A stretch of 56,958 nucleotides of DNA from a bacterium (GTDB taxonomy: Bacteria > Bacillota > Clostridia > Oscillospirales > Ruminococcaceae). The position numbers and the translations under genes were made by a program. The stretch spans positions 1 to 56,958 of the forward strand of contig SFVK01000008.1 in assembly GCA_004561545.1 (NCBI GenBank). The letters are read 5' to 3'. This document shows, piece by piece, positions 47,650 through 56,798 of this stretch. Under the pieces are notes generated by a model that made no database searches, had not been told where the DNA came from, and was given only the letters and a program-made list of their open reading frames with translations. Positions within the stretch are counted from its first letter, which is position 1. The number at the start of each line of letters is the position of its first letter.

Positions 47650-50600
47650 TCACGCCCCCGGCAGCAGCGCCACCGCATCGCGCAGAATCGTCAGCGGGTC
47701 CTCGCCGCGCAGCACATGCAGGCTGATATACGGCCGTGCCACCGCGTTGTACAGCACCCGGTGGGGCATGGCGTCCATGAGCGCGCCCAGCTGCCGGGGC
47801 CCGATGACGTTGGAGTACAGGATCAGGTTTTCGCCCTTCTGCACAATCTCCTCCACGCCGGCCCGGGCCGCCGTGACCCGCACCAGCGAGATGTCCACCA
47901 GCCCCTGCACGCTGCGGGGCGGGTCGCCGTACCGGTCAATCAGCTCATCCAGCACGTCCCCGGCGTCCTCCCGGTTGGTGATGGCCGCAATCCGCTTGTA
48001 CGCCTCGATGCGCCCCGGCGCGTCGGGGATGTATTCCTCCGGCAGATAGGCGTCCACTGTAATGTCCACCAGGCAGTCGCTCTTGTCCGGCGGCGGGGCC
48101 TCGCCTTTGGCGGCGGCGATGGCCTGGTTGAGCATCTTCACATACAGCTCATAGCCCACCGCCTCCATGTGTCCGTGCTGGCTGTGCCCCAAAAGGCTGC
48201 CCGCGCCGCGGATCTGGAGATCCCGCATGGCGATGCGGAACCCCGACCCGAAACTGGTGAACTCCCGGATGGCCGAAAGCCGCTTGGCCGCCACCTCGGT
48301 CAGCACCTTGTCCCGCTGGAAGGTGAAGTAGGCGTAGGCCTTGCGGTTGGACCGCCCCACCCGCCCGCGGATCTGGTACAGCTGGGACAGCCCCATCCGG
48401 TCGGCATTCTCGATGATCAAAGTGTTGCAGTTGCGCACGTCCACGCCGGTCTCGATCAGGGTGGTGCAGACCAGCACGTCAATCTCGTTGTCCAGCAGCT
48501 GCTGCCACACCGAGGAAATCTGTTCCTCGGTCATCTTGCCGTGGGCAATGCCGATGCGCGCCCCCGGCACCAGCTTGCCCACCCGGGCGGCGCACTGCTC
48601 GATGGTCTCCACCCGGTTGTGCAGGTAATAGACCTGCCCGCCCCGGCCCAGCTCCCGGCGGATCGCCTCGGCCACAATGCCCTCGTCGTATTCCAGCACA
48701 TAGGTCTCGATGGGCTGGCGCTCAAAGGGCGGCTGCTCAATGGTGCTCATGTCCCGGATGCCCGAGAGCGCCATGTTCAGCGTGCGGGGAATGGGGGTGG
48801 CGCTCAGGGTCAGCATATCCACGCCAATAAAGTTTTCCTTGAGCTTTTCCTTGTGCTTGACGCCGAACCGCTGCTCCTCGTCAATGATGACCAGCCCCAG
48901 GTCGCGGAACTTCACGTCGTCCGACAGCAGCCGGTGGGTGCCCACCACAATGTCCACCGTGCCGTCCTTCAGCCCGCGAATCGTCTCCTTCTGTTCCCGG
49001 GCGCTGCGGTAACGGGACAGCAGCCCGATGCGGATGGGGAACGCCTCCATCCGGGCGGTGGCCGTGTTGAAATGCTGCCACGCCAGAATGGTGGTGGGGG
49101 CCAGAATGGCGCACTGCTTGCCGCCCATGACGCACTTGAAGGCGGCCCGCAGCGCCACCTCGGTTTTGCCCACGCCCACGTCGCCGCAGAGCAGCCGGTC
49201 CATCGGCCAGGGCTGTTCCATGTCGTGCTTGATCTCGGCGGCACAGGTCAGCTGGTCGGGGGTCTCCTCATAGGGAAAGCGCTGCTCAAAATCCCCCTGC
49301 CAGGTGTCGTCCGGCGGGAAGGCATAGCCCGCCGCCTGCTTGCGCCGGGCGTACAGCTCAATCAGCTCTTTGGCCATCGCCTCGGTGGCGGCCTTGACCT
49401 TGCGCCGGGTCCTGGTCCACTCGCCCCCGCCCAGACGGCTCAGCTTGACGTTGTCGGAATCCCCCGGCGCCGTGTAGCGGGACAGAAGGTCCAGCTGGGT
49501 GACAGGGACATAGAGCACATCCTTTTTGTCATACTCGATGCGCAGATAATCCTTGGTCACGCCCTGCACCGCCATGCGCTGGATGCCGGCGTACCGGCCG
49601 ATGCCGTGGTTCTGGTGAACCACCAGATCCCCGGGGGTGATCTCGGTCAGGCTGTTCAGGGCGTCCTTTGCCTTTTTGCGCTTCTTCTGGCGGGCGGTGC
49701 CGCTCTCGCCAAGGGCCCGCCCCGTCAGAACCGCATAGCGGGCAAAGGGGAACTGGCACCCGGCGGACAGATGCCCCGGCAGTACCTGCACCAGACCCGG
49801 CGCGGCGGGCGCGGCGGCATCGGAGGTCACGGTCAGGCCTTTGTCCCGCAGATCGCGGCAGAGCCCCGCCGCGGCGCGCTCGGTACCCGCCAGCAGCGTT
49901 ACGGTGTAGCCGCCGTCGCACAGTGGTTTCAAATCGTCCAGCAGGGAAGCCACCTCGCCGTTCCAGGCGGGCAGCGTGTGGGCGGGGGCGTTGATGACGT
50001 CTTTCAGCGGCTGGTCCGGCATACTGCGGGCAAAATTTTCGGCGCAGACCGTGCGGTACCGCCCCGTCCGGGTCCACAGATACCCCGCATCGGCGTACAG
50101 GCCGTCCAGCCCCGCGCAGAGCACGCCGTCCTCCAGCAGGCCTTTTAGCTCCTCATCCCGGCGGTAGGCCGCCGCGCGGTCCGCCTCCCGCAGCGAGGCG
50201 GGTTCCTCCGCCACCAGAATGGGGTCCTCAAAATAATCCAGAATGGTGGCGGGGCGGGGATACCGCACCGCCAGATATTTGTCCAGGTTGACCGGCAGCG
50301 CGCCGCCGTCCAGCAGGTCCAGGTCGGCGGCCATACAGCCGGCCAGCGCGGTTTTTTTGCGGCCCCGCTGTTTGGCCAGGAACCCCCGGAGCAGCTCCGC
50401 CGCCCCGGCCGGGGACCCCAGCAGTACCTCCCGCGCCGGGCTGACATAGAGCTTTTCCACCGGGTCCTCCCGGCGCTGGGTGGAAAGGTCAAAGGTGTTC
50501 AGGCTGTCCACCTCGTCGCCCCAGAACTCCATGCGCACGGGGGCCGCCATGTCGGGGGCGTAGAGGTCCACAATGTCGCCGCGCACCGAGAACTGCCCCG

Positions 50601-51096
50601 GCCCGTCCACCTGCGCCCGGCGGGCGTACCCGGCGCGGAACAGCAGGTCCAGCAGCTCCTGCCGGGGAAGGGTGTCCCCGGGGCGGATGGTCCGGGTCCC
50701 GGCACAGAAATCCTCCCGGGGGACGGTGTACTGGCTCAGAGCCTCCACCGGCACGCAGACGGCCGAAAGCCGCCCGCCCACCAGGCTGCCCAGCACCGCC
50801 AGACGGCGGTATTCGTATTCCCGGGAGGCCCCCTCGATGGGCCGCAGCACATAGTCCCGCGCCGGGAACACCGCCGCCGCAATGCCCAGCGTGTTCAGGT
50901 CGGCGGCAAAACGGGTGGCCTCCGCCTCGCCGGGGGTGACAATGCACAGTGGTTTGCCCATGCTGCGGCACAGCGCCGCGTATACCTGGGCCCGGCCCGC
51001 GCCGGGCAGCCCGAAAAGGGCGCAGGCCCCCTTGCCCGAAAGGGCGTGGGTCAGCCGCCGGTATTCTGCCGTGGCGGTAAAAAGTGAATCGAACAT
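47650..51096 (-). CDS. mfd: Transcription-repair coupling factor Mfd
   Basis: 1148 residues, full length. It displaces RNA polymerase stalled at DNA damage and recruits UvrA. The N-terminal UvrB-like domains (~1-450) include FSVRGDIVDLY. The RNA-polymerase-interaction (CarD-like) domain begins near 490 (TPGDLVVHQNHGIGRYAGIQ). The helicase motor has Walker A CGDVGVGKTEVA (~632), DEEQRFG (motif II), TLSATPIPRTL (motif III) and QIRGRVGRS (motif VI). The C-terminal TRCF domain ends near LLPGA. ATG 51096 follows CAGGAG; an upstream in-frame start lacks an RBS. In Firmicutes it usually follows pth directly; here an acyltransferase gene lies between. Confidence 0.96.
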   Translation of the reverse strand: MFDSLFTATAEYRRLTHALSGKGACALFGLPGAGRAQVYAALCRSMGKPLCIVTPGEAEATRFAADLNTLGIAAAVFPARDYVLRPIEGASREYEYRRLAVLGSLVGGRLSAVCVPVEALSQYTVPREDFCAGTRTIRPGDTLPRQELLDLLFRAGYARRAQVDGPGQFSVRGDIVDLYAPDMAAPVRMEFWGDEVDSLNTFDLSTQRREDPVEKLYVSPAREVLLGSPAGAAELLRGFLAKQRGRKKTALAGCMAADLDLLDGGALPVNLDKYLAVRYPRPATILDYFEDPILVAEEPASLREADRAAAYRRDEELKGLLEDGVLCAGLDGLYADAGYLWTRTGRYRTVCAENFARSMPDQPLKDVINAPAHTLPAWNGEVASLLDDLKPLCDGGYTVTLLAGTERAAAGLCRDLRDKGLTVTSDAAAPAAPGLVQVLPGHLSAGCQFPFARYAVLTGRALGESGTARQKKRKKAKDALNSLTEITPGDLVVHQNHGIGRYAGIQRMAVQGVTKDYLRIEYDKKDVLYVPVTQLDLLSRYTAPGDSDNVKLSRLGGGEWTRTRRKVKAATEAMAKELIELYARRKQAAGYAFPPDDTWQGDFEQRFPYEETPDQLTCAAEIKHDMEQPWPMDRLLCGDVGVGKTEVALRAAFKCVMGGKQCAILAPTTILAWQHFNTATARMEAFPIRIGLLSRYRSAREQKETIRGLKDGTVDIVVGTHRLLSDDVKFRDLGLVIIDEEQRFGVKHKEKLKENFIGVDMLTLSATPIPRTLNMALSGIRDMSTIEQPPFERQPIETYVLEYDEGIVAEAIRRELGRGGQVYYLHNRVETIEQCAARVGKLVPGARIGIAHGKMTEEQISSVWQQLLDNEIDVLVCTTLIETGVDVRNCNTLIIENADRMGLSQLYQIRGRVGRSNRKAYAYFTFQRDKVLTEVAAKRLSAIREFTSFGSGFRIAMRDLQIRGAGSLLGHSQHGHMEAVGYELYVKMLNQAIAAAKGEAPPPDKSDCLVDITVDAYLPEEYIPDAPGRIEAYKRIAAITNREDAGDVLDELIDRYGDPPRSVQGLVDISLVRVTAARAGVEEIVQKGENLILYSNVIGPRQLGALMDAMPHRVLYNAVARPYISLHVLRGEDPLTILRDAVALLPGA

Positions 51097-51112
51097 GATC
51101 GCTCCTGTTGCC

Positions 51113-51141
51113 TTGCGCACAAAGGCGCCGCGTGTTATACT
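51113..51141 (+). promoter_or_regulatory. Promoter of the acyltransferase gene
   Basis: TTGCGC (51113-51118), 17-bp spacer, TGTTATACT with TATACT at 51136-51141 and extended TG. Confidence 0.8.
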
Positions 51142-51176
51142 GAAATCAAATGTCCAAAAGGGAAGGGGACCGCAGA

Positions 51177-52172
51177 ATGACCAAGCAGAAAAATCCCGCC
51201 ATGGACCTGCTGCGGGTGCTGGCCGCCGCCATGGTGCTGGCGGTCCACACCGGTCAGAAAGCCGGCCTGGGCCAGCAGCTTGCCGTGGGGGCGCGGGGCG
51301 TGGAGCTGTTCTTTGTCCTCAGCGGGTTTCTCACCGCCGCCAGCCTGGCCCGCGATGACGCCCCCCTGCCGTATTATAAGCGCCGTGCCCGGCGCATTCT
51401 GCCGCTTTACTGGCTGGTTCTGGCCATCCGGTGGGTCTTTGACGCGGTGCGCTGCCTTGCCGGCGGGATGCCGGCCGCCCAGGTGTTCACCGGCCCTTGC
51501 GGCCCGCGGTATCTGCGCTATGTCTTTTTCCTGCAGATGTGGCTCCCCAGTGAGGACTGGATGCTCTGGAACAACCGCAATGTGCTGTGGACCATGAGCT
51601 CCTTCGCCTTTTTCTATCTGATTGCGCCGTTCCTTTACAGGCTCTGCCGCCGGTTCCGGGGCGCCTTCGCCGTGCTGCTGGTCTGTCTGGCGGGCAAGGG
51701 ATTTCTGGGACGGTGGGTGGAATCCCGCCTGTCCGGCTGGCCCGAAAGCGCCAACATCAGCCAGTTCAGCGCCCAGAATCCCCTGATGACCCTCTACTGC
51801 TTTGTCTTTGGCATGGCCGCCTTCGCCGCCGTGCGGGAGAACCGCCAGTTTTTCTACGGCGCGTTCTGCATCCTGCTGGCGGCGCTGCTGGGGTTTGACC
51901 GCTGCGCCTATGAATGCGTCTTTACCGTGCTGGTGCTGCTGGCCGCCCAGTGCCCGCCCGCAGACCTGCCGCTCCGGGCCGTTCGGGCGCTGGATTTGCT
52001 GAGCGCCGGCAGCTTTTGGCTGTATCTGGCCCACCCCATGGTGCTGGAGCTTCTGCCCGCCATCCAGGGCTGGGGCGGGTTCGTCCTTCTGTGGTGCGTC
52101 ACCGCCGCCGTCTGCTACGGACTCTATGCACTGGCGGTGCAGCGCTTTGAGCGCCGCTTGGCCAAATCCTGA
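51177..52172 (+). CDS. Acyltransferase-3-family membrane O-acyltransferase
   Basis: 331 residues, about ten helices. Family marks: the N-terminal AMDLLRVLAAAMVLAVHTGQ with the catalytic-type His, GVELFFVLSGFLTAASL, and YYKRRARRILPLYWLVL, in which R-R-x-x-R-I-x-P-x-Y-W is the standard motif. Such proteins O-acetylate peptidoglycan, teichoic acids or polysaccharides at the membrane. ATG 51177 is 8 nt after AAGGGG. It is transcribed opposite to its neighbours mfd and pth, with its own promoter and terminator, so it appears inserted in a conserved gene order. Confidence 0.9.
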   Translation: MTKQKNPAMDLLRVLAAAMVLAVHTGQKAGLGQQLAVGARGVELFFVLSGFLTAASLARDDAPLPYYKRRARRILPLYWLVLAIRWVFDAVRCLAGGMPAAQVFTGPCGPRYLRYVFFLQMWLPSEDWMLWNNRNVLWTMSSFAFFYLIAPFLYRLCRRFRGAFAVLLVCLAGKGFLGRWVESRLSGWPESANISQFSAQNPLMTLYCFVFGMAAFAAVRENRQFFYGAFCILLAALLGFDRCAYECVFTVLVLLAAQCPPADLPLRAVRALDLLSAGSFWLYLAHPMVLELLPAIQGWGGFVLLWCVTAAVCYGLYALAVQRFERRLAKS

Positions 52173-52179
52173 GCAATCC

Positions 52180-52217
52180 AAACGCCGGATCGGGCTGGGG
52201 CCTGACCCGGCGTTCTT
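52180..52217. terminator. Terminator between the acyltransferase and pth genes
   Basis: AACGCCGG pairs with CCGGCGTT, followed by CTTTTGT. Confidence 0.75.
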
Positions 52218-52220
52218 TTG

Positions 52221-52814
52221 TCAGTGGTTGTACCGGTTCTGAGCCTCCGCCAGCCTGCCGTCCATCATCAGGCGGCAGGCGCTTTCCACGTCGGGCAGGC
52301 GCCCGGCCACCAGCTCGGCATCCTGCGCCGGGAACCGCCCCAGCACCCAGTCGGCCAGGTCGTAGTCCGGCCGGGGCTTTGCCCCCACGCCGATGCGGAT
52401 GCGGTTAAAATCCTCGCCCCCGGTGCAGGCAATGATGCTCTTGAGCCCGTTGTGCCCGCCCGCCGAGCCGGTGGGCCGGATGCGGATGTGCCCGGGCTGC
52501 TGGGCAATGTCGTCGCACAGCACAATAATGTGGTTGCGGGGGATCTTGTAAAACGCCGCCGCCGGGCCAATGCTCTGGCCCGACAGATTCATATAGGTCA
52601 GCGGCTTGAGCAGCACCACCCGGTGACCGCCCACGCCGGCAATGCCGTACAGCCCCTGCCACTTGGCTTTGGTCACATCGCAGGACCAGCTTTTTGCCAG
52701 ATAATCCAGCGCTGCAAAGCCGGTGTTGTGCCGTGTGCCCTCATATTTCTGCTCCGGGTTGCCCAGACCGGCAATCAGCCAGTCTGCCCCCGAAGCGCCG
52801 GAAAAAATACCCAT
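52221..52814 (-). CDS. pth: Peptidyl-tRNA hydrolase Pth
   Basis: 197 residues. It recycles tRNA by cleaving peptidyl-tRNA released from stalled ribosomes. Signature residues: WLIAGLGNPEQKYEGTRHNT with the catalytic His (RHN), PLTYMNLSGQS, VLCDDIAQQPGHIRIRPTGS with the catalytic-base Asp, and GGHNGLKSII. Length is usual. It lies 42 bp after the GlmU-domain gene, keeping the glmU-(prs)-pth order known from Firmicutes. Confidence 0.95.
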   Translation of the reverse strand: MGIFSGASGADWLIAGLGNPEQKYEGTRHNTGFAALDYLAKSWSCDVTKAKWQGLYGIAGVGGHRVVLLKPLTYMNLSGQSIGPAAAFYKIPRNHIIVLCDDIAQQPGHIRIRPTGSAGGHNGLKSIIACTGGEDFNRIRIGVGAKPRPDYDLADWVLGRFPAQDAELVAGRLPDVESACRLMMDGRLAEAQNRYNH

Positions 52815-52856
52815 ATTCTTCCCATACCTCTGTTGTTGGATGTCTGCCGCTGCGGC

Positions 52857-53591
52857 TCAGCCCTTTTTCCGCTCGGCTTCCAGCTTTTCCTTTTTGGCCA
52901 CATACTTTTCCAGCTTTTTGTCGCTCCAGCCGGGGATGGCCGCCTGCTTGCCGCGCTCGATGCCCAGCGCGCCGTCGGGCACGTCTTTGGAGATGGTGGA
53001 GCCCGCCGCCGTGAAGGCCCGGTCGCCGATTTTCACCGGGGCCACCAGATTGGTGTTGCAGCCGATGAAGGCATAGTCCCCGATGGTGGTGCGGTACTTG
53101 CCCTCGCCGTCATAGTTGCAGGTCACGGTGCCGCAGCCGAAGTTGCAGTATTTGCCCACGTCGGAATCGCCGATATAGGTCAGGTGGCTCACCGTGTTGC
53201 CCTCGGCAAAGTTGGAATTTTTGGTTTCCACATAGGCGCCCAGGTGGACCCCCGCCCCCGTCACGGTGCCGGTGCGCACATGGGTGAACGGCCCGATTTT
53301 GTTGTCGGGGCCAAGGTGGCTGTCATAGCACTGGCTGGCGTTGACGGTGCTGCCCGCCTCCACCACGGTGTTTTCCAGCAGGGTGTTGGGGCCGATGACG
53401 CACCCCGCGCCCACCACGGTCTTGCCCCGCAGGATGCACCCCGGCAGGATCACGGCGCCGGGGGCAATCTCCACCTCGGGGTCAATCCACACGTTGTCGC
53501 TGAGGAACTCCACCCCATTTTCAAGATGCTTTTCAAAGGTCTTTGCAAACGCCGCTTTGGCGGCCTGATAGTTCTCTTTGGCACTGGACAT
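52857..53591 (-). CDS. glmU: GlmU C-terminal acetyltransferase domain only (left-handed beta-helix)
   Basis: 244 residues from ATG 53591 after GGGAGG. The hexapeptide repeats form a left-handed beta-helix as in the acetyltransferase half of GlmU: GVHLGAYVETKNSNFAEG, SHLTYIGDSDVG, CGTVTCNYDGEGKYRTTIGD, NTNLVAPVKIGDRAFTAAGS, ALGIERGKQ. The Lys in VETKN and the His in SHLTY correspond to acetyltransferase residues K351 and H363 of E. coli GlmU. The ~230-residue uridylyltransferase domain is absent; only ~45 helical residues precede the helix. So GlcN-1-P acetylation may be kept, with uridylation done by another protein. Confidence 0.88.
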   Translation of the reverse strand: MSSAKENYQAAKAAFAKTFEKHLENGVEFLSDNVWIDPEVEIAPGAVILPGCILRGKTVVGAGCVIGPNTLLENTVVEAGSTVNASQCYDSHLGPDNKIGPFTHVRTGTVTGAGVHLGAYVETKNSNFAEGNTVSHLTYIGDSDVGKYCNFGCGTVTCNYDGEGKYRTTIGDYAFIGCNTNLVAPVKIGDRAFTAAGSTISKDVPDGALGIERGKQAAIPGWSDKKLEKYVAKKEKLEAERKKG

Positions 53592-53701
53592 GGTAAAACC
53601 CTCCCATTGAATCGGTGCGGGCGGCGCTTGACACACTCCGCGCAGGCAATGCAAAGCGGAGCGCAAAACAGGGAAGCGAACATTTTCCCAACTTTCCACC
53701 C

Positions 53702-53728
53702 ATTATAATTTACCTCTTTTTTGGTCAA
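53702..53728 (-). promoter_or_regulatory. Possible promoter of the glmU-domain/pth genes
   Basis: On the minus strand TTGACC (53723-53728), 15-bp spacer (short), TATAAT (53702-53707). It leaves a leader of about 105 nt. Confidence 0.5.
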
Positions 53729-53800
53729 AGTGCAAGAGTTTTGCAGGATTTTTTCGGCATTTTTTCGGCGGATTCGTTCACCATTTTTTTAACAATCCAC

Positions 53801-53829
53801 TGGAAATTCCTGTTAGAGTCTGTTATAAT
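53801..53829 (+). promoter_or_regulatory. Promoter of ppdK
   Basis: TGGAAA (53801-53806), 17-bp spacer, TGTTATAAT with TATAAT at 53824-53829. The leader has a small GGTGTGC / GCACACC hairpin at 53860-53876. Confidence 0.75.
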
Positions 53830-53905
53830 GGACTTTGCAAAAGAGAGAATCTGTTTGCGGGTGTGCGAGGCACACCGGGAAGAAACCGTTAATTTGGAGG
53901 TAAGT

Positions 53906-56572
53906 ATGAGCAAGAAGTTTCTGTATCTGTTCAAAGAGGGCCATGACGCCTTCGGCGGCGACCAGACGACCATGAAGAACATTCTGGGCGGCAAGGGCGC
54001 CGGCCTGGCCGAGATGACCCATGCCGGCATGCCTGTTCCCCAGGGTTTCACCATCACCACCGAGGCCTGCACCCAGTATTATGCCGACGGCCGCGAGATC
54101 AATGAGGAGATCAAGGCCGATATCTTTAAGTATATGGGCATTCTGGAGGAGCAGACCGGCAAGAAGTTCGGCGATATCGAGAACCCCCTGCTGGTTTCCG
54201 TCCGTTCCGGCGCCCGTCAGTCCATGCCCGGCATGATGGATACCATCCTGAATCTGGGCCTGAACGATCAGGCTGTGGAAGGTCTGGCCAAAAAGACCTC
54301 CAACCCCCGTTTTGCCTATGACTGCTACCGCCGCTTCATCCAGATGTACTCCGACGTCGTCATGGAGCTGGGCAAGAGCTTCTTCGAGGAGCGCATCGAC
54401 GCCATGAAGGAGCGCAAGGGCGTCAAGCAGGACATCGAGCTGGATGCCGAGGATCTGAAGGAGCTCGTGGCCGAGTTCAAGGCCATCTACCTGGAGAAGC
54501 AGGGTTCCGAGTTCCCCCAGGACCCCAAAGAGCAGCTGATCGGCGCCGTCAAGGCCGTCTTCCGCTCCTGGGACAACCCCCGCGCCAACGTTTACCGCAA
54601 GATGAACGAGATCCCCTACGAGTGGGGCACGGCCGTCAACGTCCAGCAGATGGCGTTCGGCAACTCCGGTATGCGTTCCGGCACCGGCGTGGCCTTCACC
54701 CGCAACCCCGCCACCGGCAAGAAGGAGCTCATGGGCGAGTACCTCATCAATGCCCAGGGCGAGGACGTCGTGGCCGGCATCCGCACCCCCTCTCCCATCA
54801 GCAAGCTGCATGAGGAGATGCCCGAGGTCTACGATCAGTTCGTTGAGATCGCCAACCGCCTCGAGAGCTACTACAAGGATATGCAGGATATGGAGTTCAC
54901 CATCGAGGATGGCAAGCTCTTCATGCTGCAGACCCGCAACGGCAAGCGCACCGCCCAGGCTGCTCTGCAGATCGCCTGCGACCTGGTGGACGAGGGCGTG
55001 ATCGATGAGCGCACCGCCGTTCTGCGCGTTGAGCCCAAGCAGCTCGACACCCTGCTCCATCCCCAGTTTGACGCCGCCGCCCTCAAGGCCGCTCAGGCCA
55101 TCGGCAAGGGCCTGGCCGCTTCCCCGGGATCTGCCTGCGGCCGTGTGGTGTTCTCCGCGGAGGACGCCGAGGAGAAGGTCAAGGACGAAGCCTGGAAGAA
55201 GGTCGTCCTGGTCCGTCTGGAAACCAGCCCCGAGGATATCGTCGGTATGCAGGTTTCCCAGGGCATCCTGACCGTGCGCGGCGGCATGACCAGCCACGCC
55301 GCCGTTGTGGCCCGCGGCATGGGCACCTGCTGTGTCTCCGGCTGCGGCAACGACAACGATGTCACCATCGACTACGATGCCAAGGTGATCACCGTCAACG
55401 GCCACACCTTCCATGAGGGCGACTGGATGAGCATTGACGGCTCCACCGGCAACATCTACGAGGGCCAGATTGCCACCGTGGCTTCCACCGAGAACGCCAA
55501 CTTCCAGCGCTTCATGGGCTGGGCCGACGCTGCCCGCCAGATGAAGGTCATGACCAACGCCGACAACCCGCGTGACGCGCAGAACGCCGTCGATATGGGC
55601 GCCGAGGGCATTGGTCTGTGCCGCACCGAGCATATGTTCTTTGCCGAGGACCGCATCAAGGCCGTGCGCGAGATGATCTGCGCCCGCACCGTAGAGGCCC
55701 GCAAGGCGGCTCTGGCCAAGGTCGAGCCCTTCCAGGAGGCCGACTTCACCGCCATGTACCGCATCATGGGCGACCGCCCCATGACCATCCGCTACCTCGA
55801 CCCGCCTCTGCATGAGTTCCTGCCCACCAAGGCGGAGGACATTGCCGAGCTGGCTGCCGATATGGGCATGACCACCGAGGAACTGAACAACATTGTGGTC
55901 AGCCTGCATGAGTTCAACCCCATGATGGGTCACCGTGGCTGCCGTCTGGCCGTCACCTACCCCGAAATCGCCGAGATGCAGACCAACGCCGTCATCAAGG
56001 CCGCCATCAAGGTTTCCGCCGAGACCGGCAAGATGATCACCCCGCACATCATGATTCCTCTGGTGGGCGAGGTCAAGGAGCTCAAGTTCGTCAAGGACGT
56101 CGTCGTCAAGACCGCCGACAAGCTCATCGCCGAGGCTGGTGTTGACATGAAGTACGAGGTCGGCACCATGATCGAGATTCCGCGCGCCGCTCTGACCGCC
56201 GGTGAGATCGCCAGGGAAGCGGACTTCTTCAGCTTCGGCACCAACGACCTGACCCAGATGACCTTCGGCTTCAGCCGTGACGATGCCGCCAAGTTCCTGA
56301 CCGCTTACTACGACAACAAGATCTACGAGAGCGATCCGTTCCAGCACCTGGATCAGACCGGTGTCGGCAAGCTGGTCAAGATGGCTGCCCATGACGGCCG
56401 CGAGACCAACCCCAACCTGGGTCTGGGCATCTGCGGCGAGCACGGCGGCGACCCCTCCAGCGTGGAGTTCTGCCACAATGTTGGCCTGGACTACGTCTCT
56501 TGCTCTCCCTACCGCGTTCCCATCGCCCGTCTGGCCGCCGCACAGGCTGCCATCAAGAACCCCCGCAAGTAA
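53906..56572 (+). CDS. ppdK: Pyruvate, phosphate dikinase
   Basis: 888 residues. It interconverts pyruvate + ATP + Pi with PEP + AMP + PPi, serving PPi-linked glycolysis or gluconeogenesis in anaerobes. The N-terminal ATP-grasp has GGKGAGLAEMTHAG and SVRSGARQSMPGMMDT. The swivelling domain carries the phosphorylated His in RGGMTSHAAVVARGMG (residue ~464). The C-terminal PEP barrel has EGIGLCRTEHMFF, FSFGTNDLTQMTFGFSRDD and GICGEHGGDP with the catalytic Cys. ATG 53906 follows TTGGAGG; upstream in-frame ATGs are unlikely. Monocistronic, with its own promoter and terminator. Its codon choice looks more even than its neighbours', as expected for high expression. Confidence 0.97.
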   Translation: MSKKFLYLFKEGHDAFGGDQTTMKNILGGKGAGLAEMTHAGMPVPQGFTITTEACTQYYADGREINEEIKADIFKYMGILEEQTGKKFGDIENPLLVSVRSGARQSMPGMMDTILNLGLNDQAVEGLAKKTSNPRFAYDCYRRFIQMYSDVVMELGKSFFEERIDAMKERKGVKQDIELDAEDLKELVAEFKAIYLEKQGSEFPQDPKEQLIGAVKAVFRSWDNPRANVYRKMNEIPYEWGTAVNVQQMAFGNSGMRSGTGVAFTRNPATGKKELMGEYLINAQGEDVVAGIRTPSPISKLHEEMPEVYDQFVEIANRLESYYKDMQDMEFTIEDGKLFMLQTRNGKRTAQAALQIACDLVDEGVIDERTAVLRVEPKQLDTLLHPQFDAAALKAAQAIGKGLAASPGSACGRVVFSAEDAEEKVKDEAWKKVVLVRLETSPEDIVGMQVSQGILTVRGGMTSHAAVVARGMGTCCVSGCGNDNDVTIDYDAKVITVNGHTFHEGDWMSIDGSTGNIYEGQIATVASTENANFQRFMGWADAARQMKVMTNADNPRDAQNAVDMGAEGIGLCRTEHMFFAEDRIKAVREMICARTVEARKAALAKVEPFQEADFTAMYRIMGDRPMTIRYLDPPLHEFLPTKAEDIAELAADMGMTTEELNNIVVSLHEFNPMMGHRGCRLAVTYPEIAEMQTNAVIKAAIKVSAETGKMITPHIMIPLVGEVKELKFVKDVVVKTADKLIAEAGVDMKYEVGTMIEIPRAALTAGEIAREADFFSFGTNDLTQMTFGFSRDDAAKFLTAYYDNKIYESDPFQHLDQTGVGKLVKMAAHDGRETNPNLGLGICGEHGGDPSSVEFCHNVGLDYVSCSPYRVPIARLAAAQAAIKNPRK

Positions 56573-56637
56573 TTACGGGGGCGTGGATGTGACCGCCTGA
56601 TTTCCTTGCGGAATCATCCGTAACAACCCATCAACAG

Positions 56638-56677
56638 GAAACCTCCCGGAAAGCTGACCGCTTTCCGGGAGGTTTTG
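56638..56677. terminator. Terminator of ppdK
   Basis: AAACCTCCCGGAAAGC pairs with GCTTTCCGGGAGGTTTT around a short loop, followed by GTTC. A weaker complement lies at 56575-56632. Confidence 0.88.
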
Positions 56678-56798
56678 TTCGTTTCGACGCGGTTTTGCCC
56701 GCAGGAAAACCGGGAACCTGTGCGCCGGATGTCTGCAACCGTCTGCGCGGCAAAGCGGATGCGGCAACGCTCCCCGCGCAGCCGCCCGGCGGCCAGTG

